Shown piece by piece: positions 26,411 to 35,062 of a DNA stretch of 64,000 bases; positions within the stretch are counted from its first letter, which is position 1; the number at the start of each line of letters is the position of its first letter. This DNA comes from a virus: positions 1 through 64,000 of IMG/VR virus record IMGVR_UViG_3300035698_005189; one strand, written 5' to 3'. A program made the position numbers and the translations under genes. The notes under the pieces are model-generated. The model searched no databases, was not told the DNA's origin, and was given only the letters and a program-made list of their open reading frames with translations.

Positions 26411-26941
26411 CTACTCGGAGCTGGTGAAGGCGGAGGAGACGTTGGAGATGGCCGACCGGGTCGTGAAGTCGATCACGCCGTTGATGGCGGTATCGGCGGT
26501 CCGGTTCAGGGTCCAGTCGCCGAGGCAGGTCCAGTTGTCCGCATAGCCGAGGGAGGTTTCGACTTCGGCGTCGGTGGGTGCGACGGCGAGGCCGGCACCG
26601 GCGGGGGTACCCCAGACCACGCCGAGGACGGGGGTGTCGTTGTCGGCACCGGTGGCGAGGACGATGCGACCCACGATCTGGCCGGGGTTGGCCATGATGG
26701 CGACGGGCGACACGGTCTGCGCGTTGATGAACTCGAGGCTGTGCTTCAGCCCCTGCACCTTGGCGAAGAGGGCCTCGAGGTCGAGGATGGCGACACAGGC
26801 AACGGCACCGCTGCCTTGGGTCAGGGTGTCTTCGACAGGCACGCCGCCTTCGATGACACGATTGAACTCGAACGCGGCCTGCGCGTTGAGGAAGTCGAGG
26901 ACCTGCTGCGACTGCGCGGCGAGGAGTGCGGGGCTACCCAT
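26411..26941 (-). CDS. Virion protein between portal and MuF genes, unknown
   Basis: 176 residues. Starts with a helix (LLAAQSQQVLDFLNAQAAFEF) and continues with alternating strands and Gly-rich turns (GRIVLATGADNDTPVLGVVWG). No known motif. Genes between portal and MuF in this type of phage usually encode head components. The frame is well supported by tight spacing. Confidence 0.5.
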   Translation of the reverse strand: MGSPALLAAQSQQVLDFLNAQAAFEFNRVIEGGVPVEDTLTQGSGAVACVAILDLEALFAKVQGLKHSLEFINAQTVSPVAIMANPGQIVGRIVLATGADNDTPVLGVVWGTPAGAGLAVAPTDAEVETSLGYADNWTCLGDWTLNRTADTAINGVIDFTTRSAISNVSSAFTSSE

Positions 26942-26971
26942 GATGGATCTCCAGGGGGTGTTGGGTCAAGG

Positions 26972-28627
26972 TCATACGTTGATCTCGTATCGAGTCACCC
27001 GCGCCGGGCGGGCTGGCCACTCTGACCTTATGGCCTTCTCAGCGGTGTCGTCCAGCTCGTCGCCCCAGGCACCGTCCCCGTCCTCGGGACTGAAGTCGAA
27101 GTCGGCATCGGATGCCTCGTCCTCCTGAGCCGGTTCGCCAGGCGCTCCGGGCTCACCAGGACCACCCGACCCGCCGCCCATGTCGGGCTGCTCTGCGGCT
27201 TCCTGGGCTTGCTTGTTCTGGAGCCAGGTCGGGTCGAGGATGATCTCACCGAGCCCGTCAGGCATCGGCTCCATCCCGGCGGAGTCGCGGGCTTCGTCGA
27301 CCGTAACGAAGACCTTGGTCTGCTTGGCGAGAAGTTCGGCTTCGGCGTCGGGGCCCTTCTCGGACAGGCCCACGGGGACCGCCTCGAAGTCGTCGTCGAG
27401 CTGCCGGACGAAGTAGGTGTTGAGGCACTCGAAGAGCCACTCGACCAGCGGTCGCAGACCGAGGTCGCGCGACGCCTTGAGCTTCTCTTCGATGGACGAC
27501 TGACCCATGGCCCCAGACTGCCCGGTGTTCCCGTAGCTGAAGTTGACCTCTTCGGGTGCGATCTGGAACCGGGCGCAGACGACCTTGATCAGGAAGTCCA
27601 GCCAGGAGCTGTACTCCATATCACGATTCGACATCTGCATGTTAATCCACTGCAGCTCTTCGGCGTTCGTGATCGGGGTGCGCCAGGCGTTGGATACGCC
27701 GCTGACCATCGCGTGCCACTGGCGGCGGAAGCCGTCCAGCTGGCGCGACGGGATCGGGCCCTTGAAGTTGAGGATTCCCTTGGTCGCTGAGCCCTGTGAG
27801 AAGAAGCGACGATTGTACTCCATACCCCACAGGAACCCCGTGATCTCACGGACCAGGGTCTCGATCTCGGAGATGCCGTAGCCGTAGGCATGTAGAGACG
27901 TCCTGGGGTTGCGGGTGCAGAACGCCATCTCGTCTGGGGCGAAGTCGGCGAAGACCGACCCGTTGATGACCTGGACGGCGTAGGGGTCGCCTGACGACCG
28001 TGTGCCTGGGTCCAGCAGGCGGATGGTGTCGGCTGCGAGTAGGGACAGGTAGGCCGGCTGGCCCTTCCGGTTGCGTACGATCTCGAAGGGGGCCTGGTCC
28101 CAGATCAGGGAGTTCTCGACCATCATGCGGCCGAAGGTCCGGAGGGGTACGCCGTCCTGCGGGCGGTTGTCTGGGACCACGCCGGTCGTCAGGAGCAGCG
28201 CCTCCAGCTCACCGGCTCGCTTGTCGGAGGCCCGGGTGACCTTGGCCTTCTTGTCGCGGAGGCGGACCCGGAAGCCAGCCCCATGGCGATCCTCGGGCTG
28301 GACAAGGAACGTCGCCACCTGATTCGCCCGGACCTTGATGACGTCGGCGACGACAGGTACTCCACGACCGATCATCTCCATAGCCCCGTAGGACAGCGAC
28401 GTCGGCCGCTCCCGGTAGCCCATGGCAGCGACGAGGTCGAACGGGTCCCAGTGGAGCCCCTTGGGAGCCTCTTCGGTATCCTTGACGTTGCGGGCGGGGC
28501 TCGTGATGGTCCCGGGGTCGGCTGGCTGCGCCGACCGTGGGGCCTTGCTGATGGAGTCCTCCACGGCGACCGTAGCCCGTCGGGCCACGGCTCCGCCGAG
28601 AGATGTGAGGTCGTCGCGCAGGCCCAT
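26972..28627 (-). CDS. Portal protein
   Basis: 551 residues. The HK97/SPP1-type portal pattern is visible: a crown/wing region with ANQVATFLVQPEDRHG, the stem part with LHAYGYGISEIETLVREITGFL, YNRRFFSQGSATKGILNFKG, and NREMEY-like sequence (MSNRDMEYSSWLDFLIKVVCARFQIAPEEVNF), then a long acidic Pro/Gly-rich tail. It forms the dodecameric ring for DNA passage. Close to TerL, as expected. Residues 26-29 are ISKA, a possible protease site. Confidence 0.9.
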   Translation of the reverse strand: MGLRDDLTSLGGAVARRATVAVEDSISKAPRSAQPADPGTITSPARNVKDTEEAPKGLHWDPFDLVAAMGYRERPTSLSYGAMEMIGRGVPVVADVIKVRANQVATFLVQPEDRHGAGFRVRLRDKKAKVTRASDKRAGELEALLLTTGVVPDNRPQDGVPLRTFGRMMVENSLIWDQAPFEIVRNRKGQPAYLSLLAADTIRLLDPGTRSSGDPYAVQVINGSVFADFAPDEMAFCTRNPRTSLHAYGYGISEIETLVREITGFLWGMEYNRRFFSQGSATKGILNFKGPIPSRQLDGFRRQWHAMVSGVSNAWRTPITNAEELQWINMQMSNRDMEYSSWLDFLIKVVCARFQIAPEEVNFSYGNTGQSGAMGQSSIEEKLKASRDLGLRPLVEWLFECLNTYFVRQLDDDFEAVPVGLSEKGPDAEAELLAKQTKVFVTVDEARDSAGMEPMPDGLGEIILDPTWLQNKQAQEAAEQPDMGGGSGGPGEPGAPGEPAQEDEASDADFDFSPEDGDGAWGDELDDTAEKAIRSEWPARPARVTRYEINV

Positions 28628-28629
28628 GG

Positions 28630-28992
28630 CTACCCCCGGGCGAGGATGGAGAGGGGGTCGACGAGTCGGCCACTGGGGGAGCGGACGGGCGCTCCCCGGT
28701 TGTCGATGGCGCCCACGGTGGCAGCCTTGACGACCGGCGCAGCCTCGAGGCCTGGGCCCCGGGTCCGGTCGCCCATGGTCAGGGCGGCCTGAGCGGTGTA
28801 GTCCGGAGCGACGTCGTAGCTGCAGACACCGACGAGGAGCGGTTCGGCCTTGACGACCTGCTCCACAGCCGCAGGGCTATCGGCCACGACAGGGGCCACC
28901 GGGGCGGCTTTGACGAGGTCGGGGTCGGCGGGGGATACGCGGGCGGGGTGGCCAGCGGTGAGGATGGCGAGTGCGAGGCGGTCGGTGGTCAT
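28630..28992 (-). CDS. Small virion protein with three h-x-K-A repeats
   Basis: 120 residues between the 853-residue protein and the portal. It contains DLVKA, QVVKA and PVVKA at residues 25-29, 45-49 and 86-90, which look like three equivalent processing sites separating Ala/Pro-rich pieces. No known domain. If the prohead protease recognises this sequence, this would be cut into short peptides, perhaps a minor scaffold or internal head peptide. Confidence 0.5.
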   Translation of the reverse strand: MTTDRLALAILTAGHPARVSPADPDLVKAAPVAPVVADSPAAVEQVVKAEPLLVGVCSYDVAPDYTAQAALTMGDRTRGPGLEAAPVVKAATVGAIDNRGAPVRSPSGRLVDPLSILARG

Positions 28993-31550
28993 TCTCTGCT
29001 CCTGAGTGTGGCGACCAGTTCGGTGGCCTGGCTGGTATTCATGCGGACCTCGTCATCGCTGACAAAGGAACCGGCGGGGACGGGGCCGAGGTCGCCGACG
29101 TCGCCCTTGATGACGACTGTCTCGTCATCGTGGTCTACCGTCATGCCGCCGAGCGACTTGACGAGGTTGCCGATGACGGCGGCCTTGGCGGCTGCCTTCT
29201 TGGCTTCGCCGCCCAGCCCGAAGTACCGGCGGACGGTCGTCTTGTGCTTCTTGGTGCCGTGGACAGCCGACAGGAGGCTGCCGGCGGTACTATGGACGGT
29301 GCCCTTCCAGCGGAAGGAGCCACCAGCCAAGACTTCGGCGTGACGATGGTCTTCGCCGTGTTCCTGGGCGTGACGGTCCCTGACCCGCAGGACCATGCCG
29401 GGCTGCAGGTCGTCTCGGTGGCCGTGCTCGTTGGTGGCGTGGGCCGCTCCGCGCTTCGGGCCCTTGGGGAGGGAGGGGGTCTTCTTCTTGGGTGGAGTCG
29501 GCTTCTTGGGTGCGACCTTCTTCTTGGTCGGCGACGTGTGAGCGCCGGCCTTGGTGCTGGCTCCATCCGCCATGTCGGAGCTGTACTCAGCCTCGATCCT
29601 TTTGCTACTGGACCCGCCGATAGCGTCCATATTGTCACGAGCGGCGGCTTCGTGGGCGCGGGCTGCGGCGGTATGCTTGGTTGCTCCCTTGGTGTCACCG
29701 GCGGCTCTGAGCTTCTTAGCCGATGCATGATGTGTGCCGGCTGTGCTCTGGTGGGCGTCTGCTTTCACGGTGTGAATCTTGCGGGACTTACTGCCTGGTG
29801 TGGGCTTCGCTGGGGGCTTGTGGCCGATAAGGCCGACGACGTCTGGGACCTTAGCTGCGGTCGCCTCACGACTGGACACAGACGCGGCCTCGGACGCGGC
29901 CTCGGCCCTCTTCGAGACGCGGAAGATCCCCTTTCCGCCAGCGTGGGCGGCTGCTGCCTCGTCGTGGGCCATGGCTGCCGTGTAGTGCGCCAGTGCGGCT
30001 GTCCTACCGGCGATGCCGGCGGCACTACTTCCGCTGCCGGCCTCGTCCTCGTGGCTGGCGGCCTTCTCCCTGTGCTCTGCAGCCTGGCGGCCGTGGTGGT
30101 GGGCGGCCTCGTTCACGGGCTTCTGGGTGCCTGTCTTGGGCTCTGTGTACTGGTACTCCCAGCCAGCCCCCTTGCGGCGTCGCTGTCCACCGTGCTTACC
30201 CCCAGGGATCGCTTGCCAGCCGCCTTCAGCCTTCACGATAAACCCGGAGTCGGCGGTCTGGGTACGGGGGAGAAGGAGGCGACCGGAGGTCGTGAGCATG
30301 GGGTTCGACATGGACTTTCGCACCTTGCTGGCGACCTTGTCGGACGCCGTTACGATCTTGCCGTGGTTGCGGTGGGCGAAGGCTGAGCCCATCGCAGCAC
30401 CGGCGGGACCCAGGAGGACGGCTCCCACAGTCGCGCCGAGGGCGAGGACTGCGAGGGTACGCAGGCTGTGGCCAAGAACGGACAGGCCTGCGCGGGTCGG
30501 ATGGGAGCGGCTGTGTCGTGCCTGGTGGCGGAGGGCAGCGATTTGCTTGAGCAGTTTCGCGTGCTGGGCCTTGTGCTTCCCGCCCGGGTCCAGGGTCTCC
30601 TCGATGGTCTTCGTAGTCCGCTCGACGACATGGGCGGCCCCAGCCAGCGACGCCGCCTCACGGGGGTCGGTCGGTGGCTGGTGGTCTTCGTCGGTCAGGT
30701 CGGCTGGCTCTACGACGCCGGCCCAGGCTGCGATGTACGCCGCCTCGTCGACAGGGGAGGTGTCAGCCCCGTCTGCGGGCTCAGGACCGGCTGGGGTATT
30801 GCCAGGGGCCTCCGACGGTGCTCCCGGGGCGGGGGCTGCGCCCAGCTTCTTGCCGGACGCCTTCTCCATTCGCGTCACGAGGGCGTCGAGGTGCTCCATC
30901 GTGTGGCCGGGCTTGAGCTTCCCACGGATGCGGATGCCGGCGGACTTCGCCTGCTTCCGGATCTCGCGGAACCGGGCGGCGACCTTAGGGTCGGCGTCGC
31001 CCTTGGCTGGGGGAGTGACCTTGTCGCCCTGGATCGGCTCACCGGGCTTCCTGCCTGGCAGGTTAGACGACCCGCCCCGCCAGTACTCGTACCCGTTGCC
31101 CTTCTTGCGGCGAAAGCTGCCCTTCTTGCTCCGGGGTGCCGGCTCCCAGCCAGCACCCGGGGGCCCAGCCTTCCTGAGTCGCACGCCATGGTCGATGACC
31201 TGGGGCGCGAGTGAGTCGGGAATGCCGGCCTGGCGGAGGACCTTGGGGACGTCGAATAGCTCGCAGGCGTCGTTCGCTACAGCATCGATGACGTTGGCCA
31301 GCTGCCGGGCGGTGGAGACGTCCAGACCGAAGGCGGACGCGGCCTCTTCGGCTGACTCGAAGTCGCGCTTGATGGGGCGCTGCTTCGGTCGCTCGGTCAC
31401 TGGGAACTTGGCAGAGAGCCACGCAGCCCGGTCAGGGTCGTTGACGTCATGCCAGACCCTATCGTCAAGTTCGGGATGCTTGCCTGTGGCGCGGCGTCGG
31501 GAGTCAGGGATCACAGTATGGACCTCCGACCTAATGTTACGCCGTCCCAC
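28989..31550 (-). CDS. 853-residue virion-type protein with two tag segments, a membrane-like region and Ala/His repeats
   Basis: Residues 125-158 (LRKA, then PPGAGWEPAPRSKKGSFRRK and YEYW) and 438-470 (IVKA, EGGWQAIPGGKHGGQRRRK, WEYQY) repeat the segment seen in the sigma-like protein. Residues 355-392 are hydrophobic and Gly/Ala-rich (LAVLALGATVGAVLLGPAGAAM), possibly membrane-spanning. Residues 480-650 are a long run of Ala/His-rich helices (AHYTAAMAHDEAAAAHAGG). The C-terminus has a beta-rich module (QPGMVLRVRD). The start overlaps the TerL stop by 14 bases. Probably a packaged protein; the enzyme content, if any, is not recognisable. Confidence 0.65.
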   Translation of the reverse strand: MGRRNIRSEVHTVIPDSRRRATGKHPELDDRVWHDVNDPDRAAWLSAKFPVTERPKQRPIKRDFESAEEAASAFGLDVSTARQLANVIDAVANDACELFDVPKVLRQAGIPDSLAPQVIDHGVRLRKAGPPGAGWEPAPRSKKGSFRRKKGNGYEYWRGGSSNLPGRKPGEPIQGDKVTPPAKGDADPKVAARFREIRKQAKSAGIRIRGKLKPGHTMEHLDALVTRMEKASGKKLGAAPAPGAPSEAPGNTPAGPEPADGADTSPVDEAAYIAAWAGVVEPADLTDEDHQPPTDPREAASLAGAAHVVERTTKTIEETLDPGGKHKAQHAKLLKQIAALRHQARHSRSHPTRAGLSVLGHSLRTLAVLALGATVGAVLLGPAGAAMGSAFAHRNHGKIVTASDKVASKVRKSMSNPMLTTSGRLLLPRTQTADSGFIVKAEGGWQAIPGGKHGGQRRRKGAGWEYQYTEPKTGTQKPVNEAAHHHGRQAAEHREKAASHEDEAGSGSSAAGIAGRTAALAHYTAAMAHDEAAAAHAGGKGIFRVSKRAEAASEAASVSSREATAAKVPDVVGLIGHKPPAKPTPGSKSRKIHTVKADAHQSTAGTHHASAKKLRAAGDTKGATKHTAAARAHEAAARDNMDAIGGSSSKRIEAEYSSDMADGASTKAGAHTSPTKKKVAPKKPTPPKKKTPSLPKGPKRGAAHATNEHGHRDDLQPGMVLRVRDRHAQEHGEDHRHAEVLAGGSFRWKGTVHSTAGSLLSAVHGTKKHKTTVRRYFGLGGEAKKAAAKAAVIGNLVKSLGGMTVDHDDETVVIKGDVGDLGPVPAGSFVSDDEVRMNTSQATELVATLRSRE

Positions 31551-33180
31551 CTACTTCGTCCACGGCCCCGAGGCCAAACCAGTCGGTCCCTGATCCGTCG
31601 TTAGGGTAGTCGTCGGCTGGCGCGACTGCTGGGACGTCCCCGACCATGTCCCCGGAGCCGGTCTCGTCGACAAGGTCGAAGGCGTCTCCGATGGCGGCTG
31701 CACGGTCGGCCATCCAGAGGGCCATCACAGTGTCATCGTGGGCCCCGACGCCCTGCAGCTTGCCCTGCGCCCACGAGAACGATGTCATCTCACCGATCCA
31801 GAGGCTGACCAGCTCGCGTGTCTCTTCGGCCCAAGCGATCCTGAACTTCCCATTCTCGAGAAGCATCCGTAGGGCGGGCACGCCCTGGTCGAGGGCATTC
31901 TTGTTCGACGAATAGGTCTTCTGCATACCACGCCGCATAGTCGAGGCCTGCTTGGCGCCTCCGCGACCCGTCGTGTAGAAGGCCTTGATGGGGACGTCCG
32001 ACTCCTGTACGACCATGTCAGTAATCACGCGTTGGTACTGATTCGCTTCGCAGAAGACGAGCCCACAGCCGTACTTACGCGACAGGCTGACTATGATGTC
32101 GATCTGGGTCTGGTAGCCGATCCCCTGGCGGCGGACAATATCGACGATGTATCGGTCCCCATTCTCAGCCACTGCGATGACGAAGCACACGAACCAGTCA
32201 GCCTTGGCTGATGCGGACAGGGCGAGGTCGACCCCCATGTAGGTCGCGCAGTTGTTAGCCCGCCAGTACGAGCCCGGGAGCCCGAGCGGATAAGGGAGCT
32301 TGACTCCGGGCGTGTCGAAGAGGGTGGACGGGAATAGCGATGAGTCGTCCGAGATGGGCGTGCAGAGCAACTCACGCGACCAGCGGAGCGACGAGCCCAG
32401 GATGCGCTTCTTGACAGCCAGGGCGGGGAGGTCGTAACGCGCCGGCCAGAGGGGGTCGCCCTCGGGGCCGATAGCTGGGTGCTTGCCGACACTGAACTCA
32501 CCCGTCTCTTCCAGGTGCGCGTACAGGTCCTGAGCGTGGAACGGGGTGCCGACCACGATGAGCTGACCGCCGGGGACGATCATGGGCTCGATGGCGGACA
32601 GGAAGTAGTCGATGGCCTTCTTTCGGACGGTGTAGCTCCACAGGTGGTCATCGTTCAGGACGTCGTCGGCCACCGCCCAGAATGGGTGGCCACCACGAAC
32701 GCGAGTACCGAAGCCACGGGCGCGGATCTCGGAACCGTTGGCGAACCGGAGGGCGCGGGCTGTGTCCTTTTTCAGGGGCAGGAGGTGAGCCAGCTTCGGG
32801 TTGCCGTACTCACCGAATTCGCCATCGCCACAGACCTCAGCGCGGATCTTGGCGAGGTGCTCCTCGGCCTGGGTGGATGTGGCCGAGAAGATGTACCCCA
32901 GCGACCTGGGGGCCTTGATGTCGGCCATCCAGATCGGGTATGCGAAGTCGAAGAAGTAGCTCTTGCCGTGGTCACGGGCGGCCAGCTCGAGGACGCGCCG
33001 GGACGAGCCCAGCGTGTCTCCCCAGTCGATGTGGTGGGGCCCAAGGATGAATCGCCCACCGTAGGCGGGCGGCCCTCTGAGGGTCTCGGAGGCGTAGAAG
33101 GGCAGGTAGGAGCGACGCATCGACTCGTAGTCGGTGCGCCACTTAGGGTCGTCGAGCCTTTTTGCCCTTGCTGCATCCAC
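31537..33180 (-). CDS. terL: Large terminase subunit
   Basis: 547 residues. Walker A is ARDHGKSY (68-75), with Walker B FWAVADDV (167-174) and a coupling-type VVGTPFHAQD. The nuclease domain shows Asp318 (MGVDLALS), Glu378 (VFCEANQYQR) and Asp482/483 (GAHDDTVMALW), the RNase H-like triad. It cuts concatemeric DNA and drives it into the prohead at the portal. The C-terminal tail is acidic and Gly-rich. Lies directly downstream of the sliding-clamp-like gene. Confidence 0.93.
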   Translation of the reverse strand: MDAARAKRLDDPKWRTDYESMRRSYLPFYASETLRGPPAYGGRFILGPHHIDWGDTLGSSRRVLELAARDHGKSYFFDFAYPIWMADIKAPRSLGYIFSATSTQAEEHLAKIRAEVCGDGEFGEYGNPKLAHLLPLKKDTARALRFANGSEIRARGFGTRVRGGHPFWAVADDVLNDDHLWSYTVRKKAIDYFLSAIEPMIVPGGQLIVVGTPFHAQDLYAHLEETGEFSVGKHPAIGPEGDPLWPARYDLPALAVKKRILGSSLRWSRELLCTPISDDSSLFPSTLFDTPGVKLPYPLGLPGSYWRANNCATYMGVDLALSASAKADWFVCFVIAVAENGDRYIVDIVRRQGIGYQTQIDIIVSLSRKYGCGLVFCEANQYQRVITDMVVQESDVPIKAFYTTGRGGAKQASTMRRGMQKTYSSNKNALDQGVPALRMLLENGKFRIAWAEETRELVSLWIGEMTSFSWAQGKLQGVGAHDDTVMALWMADRAAAIGDAFDLVDETGSGDMVGDVPAVAPADDYPNDGSGTDWFGLGAVDEVGGTA

Positions 33181-33186
33181 CAGCGA

Positions 33187-34362
33187 CTATCCCCCGGGCG
33201 GGGGTGGTGGCGGCTTCCTCTTGGTCGCCTTCTTGCGCTTCTTCGGCTTCTTGGCGGCGGGGGCGGCCTCTTCGACGCCACCTTCGTCGAGGCGGAGGGG
33301 CATGGTCAGTACCTCGACCTGGACTTCGCCGCCGCCCCAGACGATGACGCCCTGAAGGGGTCCGTTGACGGACAGGGCGAGGATGTCGCCGCCGGCCTTG
33401 GCGATGACGCCTGCTGCCAGCGACATGGCTGCCGGGGAGATCCCGAAGAGCACTCCCTCAGCCAGGGTAGCGACGTCGGCCTCCCCGTCGGGCTTGCCCT
33501 CGACCTCCACGTCCCCGACGAACTCACCGATGCCGGTGGCCGTGGCTCCACTCGAGCCCTGGCAAGCGATGCGTCGGCCGCTGACGGTGATACGGAAGGC
33601 TACCAGGGGATTGTCGGCCACAACGGAGGCACGGTCGAACATACCCGCTAGGACCTTCCCAGCGACGTCCACCCTGACCCGGGCTGCGTCGTTGCGCTGC
33701 GCGACCAGGACATTCTCGACGGCGGAGTCGGGCCACTCGAGGCCGATGCCGGTACACCAGCGGATCTGACCGGAGGACGCCTCGCGTACGAAGACCCGGT
33801 GGTTGTCCAGGGAGAACTCGCAGTCTCCGCGCAGGCCAGCGAGCGTGTCGGCCGGCATGGTGAAGGGCTCGGGCAAGACTCCGCCCTTCCATGCGACCGC
33901 AACCGTGGTGGCCGAGGCCGCCGCAGTCCATTCGTGGTGGAAGCGGATGCCGCTCAGGGCGTAGGCTGCGGCGTCGCGTGGGGCTGCCCCGGCTGCGATG
34001 GCAGCGATAGCCGACATCTCAGCGCCGGTGACCTTGACCCAGCCCTCGGTTGGGATGGGCGGCGGAGCCGCCACGGCCTCTTCTTCGAGGACCTGTAGGG
34101 TGTATCGTCCTCCGGAGCCTTCGACGACCAGCCGGTCACCCTTGCGGGACAGGGTGGGCTCGTTCAGGGCCTTTACCATCTTGGCCAGGGTCGCACAGTC
34201 CACGGCGGCGCTGACGGTTGCTGCCTCGCACGGGATGCGGACGCCTGACTCCACGTTCTGGGCGACGATGTGACCGTCTCCCAATACCGCGCAGTTCAGG
34301 CCGTTGTCGGGTCGGCTGGCGGCGTACTTGCCGGCCACACCGAGAGCAGAGTTGAGGTCCAT
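33187..34362 (-). CDS. Beta-type DNA sliding-clamp-like protein
   Basis: 391 residues using the ATG at 34362, which has GGAG six bases upstream (ATG at 34374 has none). Three repeats of beta-clamp-like sequence can be traced. The first includes VDCATLAKMVKALNEPTLSRK, GDRLVVEGSGGRYTLQVL. The second includes ALSGIRFHHEWTA, CEFSLDNHRVFVRE, LEWPDSAV. The third includes VRVDVAGKVLAGMFDRASV, RRIACQGSSG, GDILALSVNGPLQGVIVWGG. The C-terminus is a Lys-rich tail and a Pro-rich end. It would encircle DNA as a processivity factor. Its place beside TerL rather than a polymerase is unusual. Confidence 0.65.
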   Translation of the reverse strand: MDLNSALGVAGKYAASRPDNGLNCAVLGDGHIVAQNVESGVRIPCEAATVSAAVDCATLAKMVKALNEPTLSRKGDRLVVEGSGGRYTLQVLEEEAVAAPPPIPTEGWVKVTGAEMSAIAAIAAGAAPRDAAAYALSGIRFHHEWTAAASATTVAVAWKGGVLPEPFTMPADTLAGLRGDCEFSLDNHRVFVREASSGQIRWCTGIGLEWPDSAVENVLVAQRNDAARVRVDVAGKVLAGMFDRASVVADNPLVAFRITVSGRRIACQGSSGATATGIGEFVGDVEVEGKPDGEADVATLAEGVLFGISPAAMSLAAGVIAKAGGDILALSVNGPLQGVIVWGGGEVQVEVLTMPLRLDEGGVEEAAPAAKKPKKRKKATKRKPPPPPPGG

Positions 34363-34443
34363 GCAGATCTCCATGGAGTTGCCGGGGGCCTGTGTCGTCG
34401 CGCGTGGGGTCGGCGGTCACCTCGTCACCATAACCCAGAACGA

Positions 34444-34480
34444 GCCAAGGCCCGGGAGCGATGTGCTCCCGGGCCTTGGC
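34444..34480 (-). terminator. Strong intergenic hairpin
   Basis: Perfect 16-bp inverted repeat GCCAAGGCCCGGGAGC / GCTCCCGGGCCTTGGC around a 5-base GATGT loop, between the stop at 34645 and the clamp start at 34362. The minus-strand downstream sequence has only interrupted T residues, so it may be a terminator with weak U-tract or an RNA end-stabilising hairpin. It would separate the 110-residue gene's transcript from the late block. Confidence 0.75.
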
Positions 34481-34644
34481 GGTGGTCTGTGCTATCCTTC
34501 CTCGTCATCATCCATGTCCTCGAACTCGTCGCGCTGCAGGTCGGTGCCAGCGATGATGTCGGCAAACACCCTGACTCTTGGGCGGCTCCCCGGCGGTGTA
34601 ACCCGTCGTGACGCGCACCCGACTCGTACGCGTCTCCAAAAGGT
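34481..34644 (-). other. Intergenic stretch with a possible acidic micro-ORF
   Basis: Between the 110-residue gene and the hairpin terminator. The only coding candidate is an open frame ending at 34495 in an acidic tail (DEFEDMDDDEEG), possible from a GTG near 34572 without a clear ribosome site. Codon pattern is compatible but evidence is too thin to call a gene. Confidence 0.25.
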
Positions 34645-34977
34645 TTAGGCGGCGTGGACGTTGATGATCTTGCGGCCCTTCACGTCGACGAGGTCGGTGA
34701 TGGCGTTGACACTGGCCAGCGCGAGGTGGTCACTGTCCTGGTCGGCGTCCACGAGGCCGATGGTCAGGAGGATGTTCATGGCCACGAAGTCTACGAGGTC
34801 GCACTCTTCTTCGACGATGACCCACTCACCGAAGACACCCGTCTCGAGGTCGGCGCGGCGTACGCGGATGTAGCCAGACCACTCGTCGTCTTTGTTGTCG
34901 TCGAAGCGCTCGATGAGGATGCGGGTGGCGTCAATTTCGAGGGTCTCGGTGGGCAGGGCGGCTGCGGTCTCTGGCAT
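34645..34977 (-). CDS. Acidic 110-residue protein in its own transcription unit
   Basis: Begins with ATG 85 nt downstream of the repeated promoter-like box, with GGAGTC as ribosome site, and is followed by a strong hairpin, so it is likely transcribed alone. Composition is acidic (DDNKDDEWSGYIRVRR, EEECDLVDFVAMNILLTIGLVD). No known domain. The dedicated strong-looking signals suggest high expression at some stage of infection. Confidence 0.65.
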   Translation of the reverse strand: MPETAAALPTETLEIDATRILIERFDDNKDDEWSGYIRVRRADLETGVFGEWVIVEEECDLVDFVAMNILLTIGLVDADQDSDHLALASVNAITDLVDVKGRKIINVHAA

Positions 34978-34998
34978 AACGACTCCGTGATGGTTGGC

Positions 34999-35062
34999 GG
35001 CGGGACACTCCCGCCTTCACCAATATAGGGAGTGCGCCCAGCTACGCCGTGATCATTCGTCT
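34999..35062 (-). promoter_or_regulatory. Promoter-like element, copy A: 40-bp box plus 5' hairpin
   Basis: The box (35023-35062) is 38/40 identical to 41274-41313. On the minus strand it ends in CTCCCTATAT, with TATAT placed as a -10 sequence; no standard -35 is visible. Seven bases further a hairpin GGCGGGA-GTG-TCCCGCC follows, where a transcript would begin. Downstream CCAACC and GGAGTC are shared with copy B. Drives the 110-residue gene at 34977. The upstream part of the box overlaps the end of the previous gene. Confidence 0.6.

Noticed and set aside
28971-31593. Two long plus-strand frames (471 and 526 residues) opposite the 853-residue gene
   Set aside because: Shadow frames; no recognisable motif, and they lie opposite a frame with repeated tag segments, TerL overlap and proper start.
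34573-34620. GTG-started 36-codon frame near 34622 in the gap before the terminator
   Set aside because: Arg/His-rich, shows no protein-like pattern and runs out of frame with the alternative acidic micro-ORF; too weak to list as a gene.
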